This document shows positions 7,974 to 15,955 of a stretch of 64,000 bases of DNA, piece after piece. A program made the position numbers and the translations under genes. This stretch comes from Streptomyces reniochalinae. Its GTDB lineage: Bacteria; Actinomycetota; Actinomycetes; Streptomycetales; Streptomycetaceae. Numbering within the stretch: the first letter of the stretch is position 1; every line of letters starts with the position of its first letter. A model generated the notes under the pieces. It saw only the letters and a list, made by a program, of their open reading frames with translations. It did not search any database and was not told the DNA's origin. The stretch lies in assembly GCF_003323735.1 (NCBI RefSeq), contig NZ_QOIM01000038.1, positions 186,001-250,000 of the forward strand, written 5' to 3'.

Positions 7974-9401
7974 ATGCGCCGAGCAAAGATCGTCAGCACC
8001 TTGGGACCGTCGACCGACTCGTACGAGCAGATCAAGACGCTCGTGGAGGCGGGAATGGACGTCGCCCGGTTCAACATGAGCCACGGAACGCACGCCGAGC
8101 ACGAGGAGCGCTACCACCGGGTGCGCGCGGCCTCGGAGGAGACGCAGCGGAGTGTGGGGGTGCTGGCGGACCTTCAAGGTCCGAAGATCCGGCTGGGCCG
8201 TTTCCGGGAAGGGCCTGTACTCCTTGAACGGGGTGACGAGTTCGCCATCACCGTCGAGGAGGTCGAGGGCGACCGCTCGGTGTGCGGTACGACCTACGAG
8301 GGGCTGGCCGCCGACGTGACCGCCGGGGAGCGCATCCTGGTGGACGACGGCCGCGTCACTTTGGAGGTCACCCGCGTGGAGGGCACGGTCGTGCACACGC
8401 TGGTCGTCGAGGGCGGCATGGTCTCCGACCACAAGGGGCTCAACCTGCCGGGCGTCGCCGTCTCGGTTCCCGCGCTCTCCGACAAGGACGTGGAGGATCT
8501 GCGCTGGGCGCTGCGGACGGGCGCCGACATGATCGCGCTCTCGTTCGTGCGCAGCGGGCACGACATCAAGGACGTGCACCGGGTCATGGCCGAGGAGGGC
8601 CGGTGGCTGCCCGTCCTCGCCAAGGTGGAGAAGCCGCAGGCGGTGGCGAACCTGGAGTCGATCGTCGACGCCTTCGACGGCATCATGGTCGCGCGCGGCG
8701 ACCTGGGCGTGGAGATGCCGCTGGAGCAGGTGCCGCTGGTGCAGAAGCGGGCGGTGAAGCTGTGCAGGCGGAACGCCAAGCCGGTCATCGTCGCCACCCA
8801 GATGCTGGACTCGATGATCGACGCCTCCCGCCCGACGCGCGCCGAGGCCTCCGACGTGGCCAACGCGGTGATGGACGGCACCGACGCCGTGATGCTGTCC
8901 GGTGAGACGAGCGTGGGCAAGTATCCGACGGAGACGGTGCGCACGATGGGCCGGATCGTGGAGGCGGCGGAGGAGGAGATGCTCGCCAAGGGTCTGCCGC
9001 CGCTGACCGAGAGCAGCAAGCCGCGCACCCAGGGCGGCGCGGTGGCCCGTGCCGCCGCCGAGATGGGCGACTTCCTCGGTGCGAAGTATCTGGTGGCCTT
9101 CACGCAGTCCGGTGACACGGTGCGCCGGCTGTCCCGCTACCGCTCCCCCATCCCCGTGCTGGCGTTCACGCCCGACCGGGCGACCTGCTCGCAGCTCAAC
9201 CTGACCTGGGGCGTGGAGACCTTCCTCGGCCCCACGGTGCAGTCCACGGACGAGATGGTCGACCAGGTCGACGAGATGCTGCTGAAGCTGGGCCGGTGCG
9301 AGCGCGGCGACCTGGTCATCATCACCGCGGGCTCCCCGCCCGGCGTCCCCGGCTCGACGAACCTGGTGCGGGTGCACCGCCTGGGCGAGGAGGACTGCTG
9401 A
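7974..9401 (+). CDS. pyk: Pyruvate kinase
   Basis: 475 aa, full length. It converts phosphoenolpyruvate and ADP to pyruvate and ATP. The N-terminus RRAKIVSTLGPSTDSYEQI is typical. The active-site segments DLQGPKIR and LAKVEKPQAV are present, along with GDLGVEMP, ATQMLDSMI and a C-terminal domain. The -10-like TAGGCT (7962-7967) lies 6 nt before the ATG, which suggests a leaderless transcript. It stands alone, in its own transcription unit, after the siderophore-type operon. Confidence 0.96.
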   Translation: MRRAKIVSTLGPSTDSYEQIKTLVEAGMDVARFNMSHGTHAEHEERYHRVRAASEETQRSVGVLADLQGPKIRLGRFREGPVLLERGDEFAITVEEVEGDRSVCGTTYEGLAADVTAGERILVDDGRVTLEVTRVEGTVVHTLVVEGGMVSDHKGLNLPGVAVSVPALSDKDVEDLRWALRTGADMIALSFVRSGHDIKDVHRVMAEEGRWLPVLAKVEKPQAVANLESIVDAFDGIMVARGDLGVEMPLEQVPLVQKRAVKLCRRNAKPVIVATQMLDSMIDASRPTRAEASDVANAVMDGTDAVMLSGETSVGKYPTETVRTMGRIVEAAEEEMLAKGLPPLTESSKPRTQGGAVARAAAEMGDFLGAKYLVAFTQSGDTVRRLSRYRSPIPVLAFTPDRATCSQLNLTWGVETFLGPTVQSTDEMVDQVDEMLLKLGRCERGDLVIITAGSPPGVPGSTNLVRVHRLGEEDC

Positions 9402-9455
9402 GGGCGGTCCCCGGCCGCGGCGGGGCCGCGCCCCGTCCGGCGTAGGGTCGGGCGC

Positions 9456-9647
9456 ATGGATCCGAACGAGCCGCTGTTCAAGCGCAGCCCCAGGAGGGAC
9501 TTCCGGCAGAACCGCCACGTCCTCAACTGGCAGAACCCGACGGGGCGCTTTTTGATCGTCCTGTTCTGGGTCGGGGCCGTCGTCATCGGGCTGCTGGCGC
9601 TCACGCACACCGGGCCGTTCGCCCCGCCGCCCGAATCGAGCCCCTGA
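9456..9647 (+). CDS. Small single-pass membrane protein
   Basis: 63 aa with a charged N-terminal half (PNEPLFKRSPRRDFRQNRHV), one transmembrane helix at about 32-50 (FLIVLFWVGAVVIGLLAL) and a Pro-rich tail. TAGGGT (9443-9448) is 7 nt before the ATG, again a leaderless arrangement. The function is unknown. It converges with chorismate mutase across a 15-bp gap that holds the palindrome GCCCGCGCGGGC (9651-9662). Confidence 0.7.
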   Translation: MDPNEPLFKRSPRRDFRQNRHVLNWQNPTGRFLIVLFWVGAVVIGLLALTHTGPFAPPPESSP

Positions 9648-9662
9648 CGGGCCCGCGCGGGC

Positions 9663-10016
9663 TCAGTCCCTTCCCGCGGCGTTCCCTCTTCCGCCGGGCG
9701 GGACGCCGTCGGCGATCTGCTCGTGGTGGCGGATGACCTCCGCGATGATGAAGGTGAGCAGCTTCTCGGCGAAGGCCGGGTCGAGTTTGGCGTCCTTGGC
9801 CAGGCCGCGCAGCCGCTCGATCTGGCGGGACTCGCGGGCCGGGTCGGCGGGGGGCAGGTGGTGGTCGGCCTTGAGCCTGCCGACGCGCTGCGTGCACTTG
9901 AAACGCTCGGCGAGCATGTGCACGACGGCTGCATCGATGTTGTCGATGCTGTCCCGCAACGCGTCCAGCTCCGCCCGCACGGACGCCTCGGCCTGCTCGA
10001 TCTCGCTGCTGCTCAT
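9663..10016 (-). CDS. Chorismate mutase (AroQ class)
   Basis: 117 aa, all-helical AroQ type, converting chorismate to prephenate for Phe and Tyr synthesis. Landmarks are LRDSIDNIDAAVVHMLAERFKCTQRVGRLKA in the first long helix and a second helix containing RLRGLAKDAKLDPAFAEKLL. It is a monofunctional cytoplasmic enzyme with no fused prephenate dehydratase. It is transcribed divergently from the GntR gene at 10153. Confidence 0.9.
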   Translation of the reverse strand: MSSSEIEQAEASVRAELDALRDSIDNIDAAVVHMLAERFKCTQRVGRLKADHHLPPADPARESRQIERLRGLAKDAKLDPAFAEKLLTFIIAEVIRHHEQIADGVPPGGRGNAAGRD

Positions 10017-10140
10017 CGCCCGAGCTTAACCGGCGCGACCCTCGCGCTGCGCGCCCCGGCCCTTACGTCCCAGGTGGTGGACAGGGGCCGTGTGCGGGGC
10101 GGTGTGACCCACGGAACAGACAGGTTCGGACAGGTACGTC

Positions 10141-10159
10141 TACGCTGCGGACATGTCCG
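10141..10159 (+). promoter_or_regulatory. -10 element and palindrome over the GntR start
   Basis: TACGCT (10141-10146) lies 6 nt before the ATG at 10153, and CGGACATGTCCG (10148-10159) is a perfect 12-bp palindrome spanning the start codon. Two GACAGG direct repeats lie just upstream, at about 10119-10136. Together they suggest a leaderless promoter with an autoregulatory site. This is inference from position. Confidence 0.4.
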
Positions 10160-10869
10160 AACAGGCGCACAAGCATCACCGGGTGGCCCGCATCCTGAGC
10201 CGGGAGATCAGGCGCGGCACCCTGCCGGACGGGAGCCGGCTGCCGGGCGAGCACGCGCTGACCGAACGGTTCTCCGTGAGCCGCTCGACAGTGCGGGCCG
10301 CCCTGCGTTCCCTCGCCGACGAGGGCCTGGTGCGCACCCACCCCGGCATCGGCTCCTTCGTCAGCTTCGACGGCGCCCCGCTGGACAACCGGCACGGCTG
10401 GAAACAGGCGCTGACCGAACAGGGCGGCGTCACGCCTTCGACGACGGTGCTGCGCCTGGAGGCCGTACGCGACCGCGCCCTCGGCGCGGAACTCGGCCTG
10501 GCATCCGACAGGTTCCTCGCCGTCGACCGGATGCGCTCCCTCGCGGACGGCGCGCGGGTCTCCCTCGAACGCAGCCGCGTGCCGCTCGCCCCCGGGCTGG
10601 AGGAGGTGCCGCGCACCGGTCTCGTCGACGGGTCGCTGACCGCGACCCTGGCCGCGGTCGGTCTCGTGGTCGCCTCGGGAGAGCAGCGGGCCACCGCCGT
10701 ACCGCTGGACGCGGCCGACGCGGCCCAGTTGCAGCGGCCCGAAGGCACCTCGTTCCTGCGGGTCACCCGCATCGGGCGCGCCCCCGCGGGAGCCGTCCTC
10801 GAACACGTGGTCAGCCTGCTGGACCCCGCACGGTTCGAACTGCGCACCAGCTTCGGCGAACCCCACTGA
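10153..10869 (+). CDS. GntR-family regulator, UTRA (HutC) type
   Basis: 238 aa. The winged helix occupies about 8-75 (HHRVARILSREIRRGTLPDGSRLPGE, then FSVSRSTVRAALRSLADEGLVRTHPGIGSFVS). A UTRA ligand-binding domain fills the rest (STTVLRLEAV...FLAVDRMRSLADG...TSFLRVTRIG). HutC-type proteins sense small metabolites, often sugars or nucleosides. It precedes the glycohydrolase, permease and kinase genes in the same direction and is their likely local regulator, matching the place of yegW in E. coli. Confidence 0.88.
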   Translation: MSEQAHKHHRVARILSREIRRGTLPDGSRLPGEHALTERFSVSRSTVRAALRSLADEGLVRTHPGIGSFVSFDGAPLDNRHGWKQALTEQGGVTPSTTVLRLEAVRDRALGAELGLASDRFLAVDRMRSLADGARVSLERSRVPLAPGLEEVPRTGLVDGSLTATLAAVGLVVASGEQRATAVPLDAADAAQLQRPEGTSFLRVTRIGRAPAGAVLEHVVSLLDPARFELRTSFGEPH

Positions 10870-11007
10870 CCCCACAGCTCCCACGACAGCCCCGACGACG
10901 GCAGCCCGCCACGAAGGCGGCCCCGACGAAGGCGGCCCGACCAAGGACATGGCATCACCGACACGGCACGACAGACACAGCACGACCGAGAAGGACAGCG
11001 GCCCCTC

Positions 11008-12057
11008 ATGCACCACCCCCCGCCCCCACCGCTCCACCCCGCCACCGACCGCGCACTGGGCGCCCTGTGGGGGCTCGCCCTCGGAGACGCGCTCGGTATG
11101 CCCACCCAGATCATGTCCCGCCCCGCGATCACGGCCCGCTTCGGGGAGGTCACCGGCTTCGAGGCGGGCCCGCCCGACAACCCGGTGGCGGCGGGGCTGC
11201 CCGCCGGGAGCATCACCGACGACACCGACCAGGCCCTCCTCGTGGGCCGGCTGCTGGCCGACGGCAAAGGCCACATCGACCCGGAGGGGTTCGCCCGCGC
11301 CCTGCTGGCGTGGGAGGCGCAGATGAAGGCCAAGGGATCCTTGGACCTGCTCGGGCCCTCCACGAAGGCGGCGCTGGACGCGGTCACGCGCGGGGTACCG
11401 GTCGCCGAGGCCGGCAGGTCGGGGACGACCAACGGCGCGGCCATGCGCGTCACCCCCGTCGGCGTGGCCTTCCCCCTGCGGCCCTTCGAGACGTTCCTCG
11501 ACCGGGTCGTGGAGTCCTGCCAGGTCACCCACGACACCACGCTCGGGATCGCGGCGGCGGCGGCCGTCGCCGCCGCGGTCAGCAGCGCGGTGGACGGCGC
11601 GACGCTCGACGAGGCCATGGACGCGGCCGAGACCGCCGCCGCGGCGGGTGCCCGGCGCGGCCACTGGGCGGCGGGCGCCGACATCGCGACCCGCATCCGC
11701 TGGGCGCGGCGCACGGTGGCCGGGGTGCCCGAGGACGAGGCCGTCGAGGTGATCGGTTCACTGATCGGCACCAGCGTCGCCAGCCAGGAGTCGGTGCCCG
11801 CGGCCTTCGCGGTGCTCACCCTGGCCGGCGACGACCCGTGGCGGGCCTGCGTGCTGGCCGCCAACCTGGGCGGCGACTGCGACACCATCGGTGCACTGGC
11901 CGGTGCCGTCTCCGGCGCGGTGGCCGGCCTGAGCGCACTGCCCTCCCGCGCGGTGGAGACGCTGCGCACCGTCAACGGGCTGGACATGGACCCGCTCGCG
12001 GCCCGGCTGCTGGAGCTGCGCGGCACGCCTCCGCCCGCGGGTGGAGGCGCCGCCTGA
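11008..12057 (+). CDS. ADP-ribosylglycohydrolase family protein (YegU-like)
   Basis: 349 aa. The di-magnesium signatures of the ARH/DraG fold are visible: ALGALWGLALGDALG at the N-terminus, SITDDTDQALLV (Asp pair, about residues 70-81), and near the C-terminus NLGGDCDTIGALAGAVSGA. The family hydrolyses N- or O-glycosidic bonds to ADP-ribose or related ribosyl groups. Beside a nucleobase-type permease and a PfkB kinase, a free N-glycoside is a more likely substrate than an ADP-ribosylated protein. The gap of 138 nt from the GntR gene holds GAAGGCGGCCC-type short repeats. Confidence 0.85.
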   Translation: MHHPPPPPLHPATDRALGALWGLALGDALGMPTQIMSRPAITARFGEVTGFEAGPPDNPVAAGLPAGSITDDTDQALLVGRLLADGKGHIDPEGFARALLAWEAQMKAKGSLDLLGPSTKAALDAVTRGVPVAEAGRSGTTNGAAMRVTPVGVAFPLRPFETFLDRVVESCQVTHDTTLGIAAAAAVAAAVSSAVDGATLDEAMDAAETAAAAGARRGHWAAGADIATRIRWARRTVAGVPEDEAVEVIGSLIGTSVASQESVPAAFAVLTLAGDDPWRACVLAANLGGDCDTIGALAGAVSGAVAGLSALPSRAVETLRTVNGLDMDPLAARLLELRGTPPPAGGGAA

Positions 12058-12068
12058 GCGGCGCCTCC
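12043..12068 (+). terminator. Hairpin enclosing the glycohydrolase stop codon
   Basis: GGAGGCGCCGC (12043-12053) pairs perfectly with GCGGCGCCTCC (12058-12068) around CTGA, which contains the stop codon. No U tract follows. It could attenuate readthrough into the permease gene. Confidence 0.5.
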
Positions 12069-12268
12069 GCAGTGCGCCGCGGCACGGCCCCGCGCCGTCC
12101 TGCGACGCACGGCAAGGCCGAGCTTCGGACCGGGCATGACGGCCGGTCTTCGGACCGGACGCGACGACGGCGTCGACACGGACGCGTTGGCGAAGGCGCG
12201 TTCCCCGGGGCCGGTGGTGACGGCCGTGCCCGAGCGGGCCGCACACACCGGCCCGCCCTCCCTGAAGG

Positions 12269-12324
12269 GGACCTCTCGGCGGAGAGGTCCTCTCCCCCCG
12301 TCCGCGGGGAGCACCGCTCCCCGC
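12269..12324 (+). promoter_or_regulatory. Paired hairpins in the permease leader
   Basis: GGACCTCTC / GGCG / GAGAGGTCC (12269-12290) and GCGGGGAGC / ACC / GCTCCCCGC (12304-12324) are perfect 9-bp stems just before the ribosome site AAGGAGGT at 12338-12345. The 3' arm of the first can instead pair with the CTCTCC that follows it (12291-12296), giving two exclusive folds. The rest of the 291-nt gap (12058-12348) shows no gene. Confidence 0.4.
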
Positions 12325-12348
12325 CTCTCGCCTCACAAGGAGGTGGCC

Positions 12349-13905
12349 ATGGCTGACTCGAAGAGGAGTGAGCTGGTCGGCGCCGTGGAGACCCGTGGCA
12401 TCGAGCCGGTGCCGGACACGGAACGGCACGGCCACGCGGGCCAGATGTTCTGGACCTGGTTCGCCGCGAACATCTCGCTGCTGGGACTGCCGCTCGGCGC
12501 GACGCTGGTCGCGTTCCGCGGGCTGAACATCTGGCAGGCGGTCCTCGTCGCGGTGATCGGCGCGTTCGGCTCGTTCGCGCTGGTGGGCGCCCTGAGCATC
12601 GCGGGCAAGCGCGGCGGTGCTCCCGCCCTGACGCTCTCCCGGGCGGTTTTCGGGCGGCGCGGCAACACCGGCCCTACGCTGGTGACCTGGATCAGCCGGG
12701 TGGGCTGGGAGACGGTCAACACCACCACCGCCGCCTACGCGCTGCTCTCCCTGCTGGCGATCGTCTTCGGCGCCCCGCACAACACGGTGCTCACGGTGGT
12801 GTGCCTGCTGGTCTTCATCGCCTGCACGCTGCTCATCAGCGGGCTGGGCCACGCCACCATCATGTGGATCAACAAGTGGGCCACCTACGTGTTCGGGCTG
12901 CTGAACCTGCTGGTCATGGCGTTCTTGGTGGCGACCGTCGACTGGGCGAAGGTGGTGCACGCGCCCGCCGCGCCGCTGAGCGCCGTCGTCGCGGGTGTCG
13001 GGACGATCGCCGCGGGCACCGGGATCGGCTGGGCCAACGCGGGCGCCGACTACGCCCGTTACCTGCCGCGTGCCATACCGGGCGGGCGGCTCGTGCTGGC
13101 CTCCGCGTGGGGCGCGGGCATCCCTTTGGTGCTGCTGATCTCGTTGGGTTCGCTGCTGTCGGCCGGTGACACCTCGCTGGCCGCCGCCTCCGACCCGGTG
13201 GCCGCCATCGACGCGATGCTGCCGTCGTGGATGTCGGTGCCCTATCTGATCGCCGCTTTCGGCGGGCTGCTGCTCTCCAACCACCTGTCGGTGTACTCGG
13301 CGGGGCTCACTCTCGTCACGCTCGGGGTCCGCGCCAGGCGCACGGTCGCCGTCGGCCTGGACATCGTGCTCACCTTCGCGGGCGGCATCTACTTCATGCT
13401 GGTCGCGGGCGACTTCTACGGTCCCTTCACCACCTTCCTGACGCTGCTGGCGGTGCCCATCACCGCGTGGGTGGGCGTCTTCGCCGTCGACATGCTGCGC
13501 CGCCGCTCCTACGACGCGGACGCGCTGATGAAGCCGGGGCGCTCGGGGCGCTACTGGTACGACGGGGGGTTCGCCTGGTCGGCCTGTACGGCGTGGGCCG
13601 TGGCGATCGTGGTGGGGCTGCTGCTGACCGAGGCGAAGACCAGCGACACCGACGTGTGGTTCTCCGGGCCGCTCGCGCACAGCTGGCTGGGCACCAACGG
13701 GCTCGGCTGGGTGGTGACCTTCGTCGTCGCGGCCGTGGTCTACAGCCTGCTGCACCCCCTGGACCGGGCGGTGCGCGCCGAGGCCGCGAGGAGCGCCCTG
13801 GACTCCGAGGCGGCGCATCTTCCCGGGCAGGGCGCGAAGCCCGCCGAGGCCACCGGGCAGGGCGCCGAGCGCGCCGAGGCCCCCGAGCAGGGAGCGAAGC
13901 GATGA
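12349..13905 (+). CDS. NCS1-family nucleobase/cytosine-type permease
   Basis: 518 aa with about 12 membrane helices. The NCS1 hallmarks are present: FWTWFAANISLLGLPLGATL near the N-terminus, RAVFGRRGNTGPTLVTWISRVGWETVNT, and GIGWANAGADYARYLP. NCS1 carriers move purines, pyrimidines, hydantoins or related ring compounds with H+ or Na+. A strong ribosome site (AAGGAGGT) precedes the ATG. The C-terminal tail is Ala/Glu-rich with repeated QGAKPAEA-like units. The stop overlaps the kinase start (ATGA). Exact substrate cannot be read from sequence. Confidence 0.88.
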   Translation: MADSKRSELVGAVETRGIEPVPDTERHGHAGQMFWTWFAANISLLGLPLGATLVAFRGLNIWQAVLVAVIGAFGSFALVGALSIAGKRGGAPALTLSRAVFGRRGNTGPTLVTWISRVGWETVNTTTAAYALLSLLAIVFGAPHNTVLTVVCLLVFIACTLLISGLGHATIMWINKWATYVFGLLNLLVMAFLVATVDWAKVVHAPAAPLSAVVAGVGTIAAGTGIGWANAGADYARYLPRAIPGGRLVLASAWGAGIPLVLLISLGSLLSAGDTSLAAASDPVAAIDAMLPSWMSVPYLIAAFGGLLLSNHLSVYSAGLTLVTLGVRARRTVAVGLDIVLTFAGGIYFMLVAGDFYGPFTTFLTLLAVPITAWVGVFAVDMLRRRSYDADALMKPGRSGRYWYDGGFAWSACTAWAVAIVVGLLLTEAKTSDTDVWFSGPLAHSWLGTNGLGWVVTFVVAAVVYSLLHPLDRAVRAEAARSALDSEAAHLPGQGAKPAEATGQGAERAEAPEQGAKR

Positions 13906-14867
13906 CCGCGCGGCTGATCCTCGCCGGAAGTGTGCTCGTCGACATGGTGCTGCGCGTGCCGCACCTGCCCGAGCGGGGCGGCGACGTGCTCGCCACGCAC
14001 TCCGTGCAGACCGCGGGCGGCGGCTTCAACGTGCTGTCCGCGGCCCGCCGCATGGGGCTGCCCGCCGTGTACGGGGGCGGCCACGGCACAGGCCCGCTCG
14101 GTGACCTGGTGCGCGAGGCTCTCGCCTCGGAGGGCGTCACCGCGCTGCTGCCCGCCCGCACCGACCGGGACACCGGCTTCTGCGTCGCCCTGGTGGACTC
14201 CGAGGGCGAGCGCACGTTCGTGACGTCGACGGGCGTCGAGGGGGAGTTGAGCGAGGACCAGATCAGGGCGGTGGCCGAGGCGCCGCGCCCCGGCGACCTC
14301 GTCCAGCTGTCCGGCTACGGGCTGGTGCCGGCGGGTGCGGCCGAGCGGCTGGCCGCGTTCGCCGCCGCGCTGCCCGAGGGCGTCACCCTGTGCCTGGATC
14401 CGGGTCCGCTCGTCGCGGACATCGACCCGGCGCGGCTGGCGCGGGTCCTGGCCCGGGTGGACTGGCTCAGCTGCAACCGCAGGGAGGCGCGGCTGCTGAC
14501 CGGCCTCGGGGACGACGCCGCGGCCGCCGAGGAGCTGGCGGGGAGGCTGCGTCCCGGAGCGGGGGTGCTGGTGCGCGGTGACGCGGACGGCTGCCGGCTG
14601 GTGACGGGCGACGGCGGCGCCGTCCACGTGCCGGGCCGTCCGGTGGCAGCCGTGGACAGCAACGGGGCGGGTGACGCGCACGTCGGCGCGTTCCTCGCCC
14701 TGCTCGGGCGGGGTGCGGGGCCGCTGGACGCGGCCCGCGGCGCGAACGTGGCGGCGTCCGTGGCCGTCACCCGTCGGGGCCCGGCCACCGGGCCCACCGC
14801 AGCCGAGGTCGCCGCCCTGCTGGACGCGGACGATCCGCTGACCGCGGTGCTGACCGACCGCTCCTGA
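13902..14867 (+). CDS. PfkB-family sugar/nucleoside kinase (YegV-like)
   Basis: 321 aa ribokinase fold. The N-terminal di-glycine motif is AGGGFNVLSAARRMG (about 41-55), and the C-terminal catalytic motif DSNGAGDAHVGAFLA carries the catalytic base Asp. Members phosphorylate ribose, adenosine, pseudouridine or similar compounds. The ATG overlaps the permease stop, so the kinase is translationally coupled to uptake. It would trap the sugar or nucleoside released by the glycohydrolase. Confidence 0.88.
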   Translation: MTARLILAGSVLVDMVLRVPHLPERGGDVLATHSVQTAGGGFNVLSAARRMGLPAVYGGGHGTGPLGDLVREALASEGVTALLPARTDRDTGFCVALVDSEGERTFVTSTGVEGELSEDQIRAVAEAPRPGDLVQLSGYGLVPAGAAERLAAFAAALPEGVTLCLDPGPLVADIDPARLARVLARVDWLSCNRREARLLTGLGDDAAAAEELAGRLRPGAGVLVRGDADGCRLVTGDGGAVHVPGRPVAAVDSNGAGDAHVGAFLALLGRGAGPLDAARGANVAASVAVTRRGPATGPTAAEVAALLDADDPLTAVLTDRS

Positions 14868-14942
14868 CGCCGGGCCCCGACGGGCGTGGGCCGGCCGCCC
14901 ATCACGCGGGGGCCGGGTCAGGCGCAGGCACGGGGCGGCCGG

Positions 14943-15869
14943 TCAGGAGCCGATCCGCGGGAGCATCGGTGGATGGTCGGGGTCGGGGACGTGGGAGGCG
15001 TAGCCGCCGGGGACGGTGCGGGACTGGGTGGCGCGGAAGTGGACGGGGGGGGCGCCGACGCGGCGGGTGAACAGGCGGGAGAAGTAGGCGGGGTCGTCGT
15101 AGCCGACGCGGCGGGCGACCGTGGAGACGGGCAGGTCGGTGCCGGCCAGCAGTTCCTTGGCGCGGCCCAGACGGATGCCCAGGAGGTAGTCCTTGGGGCT
15201 GCATCCGGCGCTGCGGCGTACGGCGGTGCGCAGTTCGGCGGCGGTCATGCCGTGGCGGGCGGCGTGTTCGGCGACCGACAGGGGCAGGAAGGCGTCGCGG
15301 GCCAGGGCCTGGAGGACGGGTGCGCCGTCTGCGGTGGTGTCGGCGCGGGAGCGGCGCAGCGCGACGAGGAGTTCGTGGACGGCCGCGGCGGCCTCGATCT
15401 CCAGCAGCGGGTTGCCGGGGCGGGCGGCGCGGGCGACACGGGCGATGGCGGCGCGGGCGGGTCCGGCGTCGCTGAGGGGGACGAGGGGGCGGCCGGGTTC
15501 GATGCAGCCCAGTTCGGTGTAGGCGGTCAGGGCGGAGCCCGTGAAGTCGACGAAGCTCTCGTCCCAGCCCTCCTCGGGGTCGGCGCCGAAGTGGTGCGGC
15601 ACCCCCGGGGTGATCCACAGCAGCGCGGGGGCCACCACGTCGTGGCGGTGGCCCCCGGGATCCTTGCGCCCCTCGGCGGTGCCGGGGATGTCGCACCAGC
15701 CGCGCCCCGCGCTGATGACGATGGCGACGTGGTGGTCGAGGACGCGCGGTCCCACGGGGGGCAGCGCGCCGTGCTGCATCCCGACGCCGAGGCAGACCAG
15801 GCCGAGTCGGTGGTGAACGGGCCCGGGGGTGAAGTACCGCATCCAGGACTGGTACCGGTGCTCGGTCAC
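14943..15869 (-). CDS. AraC-family regulator
   Basis: 308 aa from GTG 15869, which is preceded by GAGGGGAG; GTG 15887 is an alternative. An N-terminal cupin-like sensor contains DHHVAIVISAGRGWCDIPG and LLWITPGVPHHFGADP. The C-terminal double HTH has LSVAEHAARHGMTAAELR and LPVSTVARRVGYDDPAYFSRLFTRRVGAPPVHFR. The arrangement is typical of AraC/XylS regulators of carbohydrate use. It lies 86 nt downstream of the GH101 gene on the same strand and probably controls it. Confidence 0.88.
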   Translation of the reverse strand: MTEHRYQSWMRYFTPGPVHHRLGLVCLGVGMQHGALPPVGPRVLDHHVAIVISAGRGWCDIPGTAEGRKDPGGHRHDVVAPALLWITPGVPHHFGADPEEGWDESFVDFTGSALTAYTELGCIEPGRPLVPLSDAGPARAAIARVARAARPGNPLLEIEAAAAVHELLVALRRSRADTTADGAPVLQALARDAFLPLSVAEHAARHGMTAAELRTAVRRSAGCSPKDYLLGIRLGRAKELLAGTDLPVSTVARRVGYDDPAYFSRLFTRRVGAPPVHFRATQSRTVPGGYASHVPDPDHPPMLPRIGS

Positions 15870-15955
15870 CGCACGCGCTCCCCTCACTCGCTCAGGGAGC
15901 AGCGTACGGTGGTCGCCCCTGGCCGGTCACCGGTCGTGGGGGGAGACGGGGGCGG

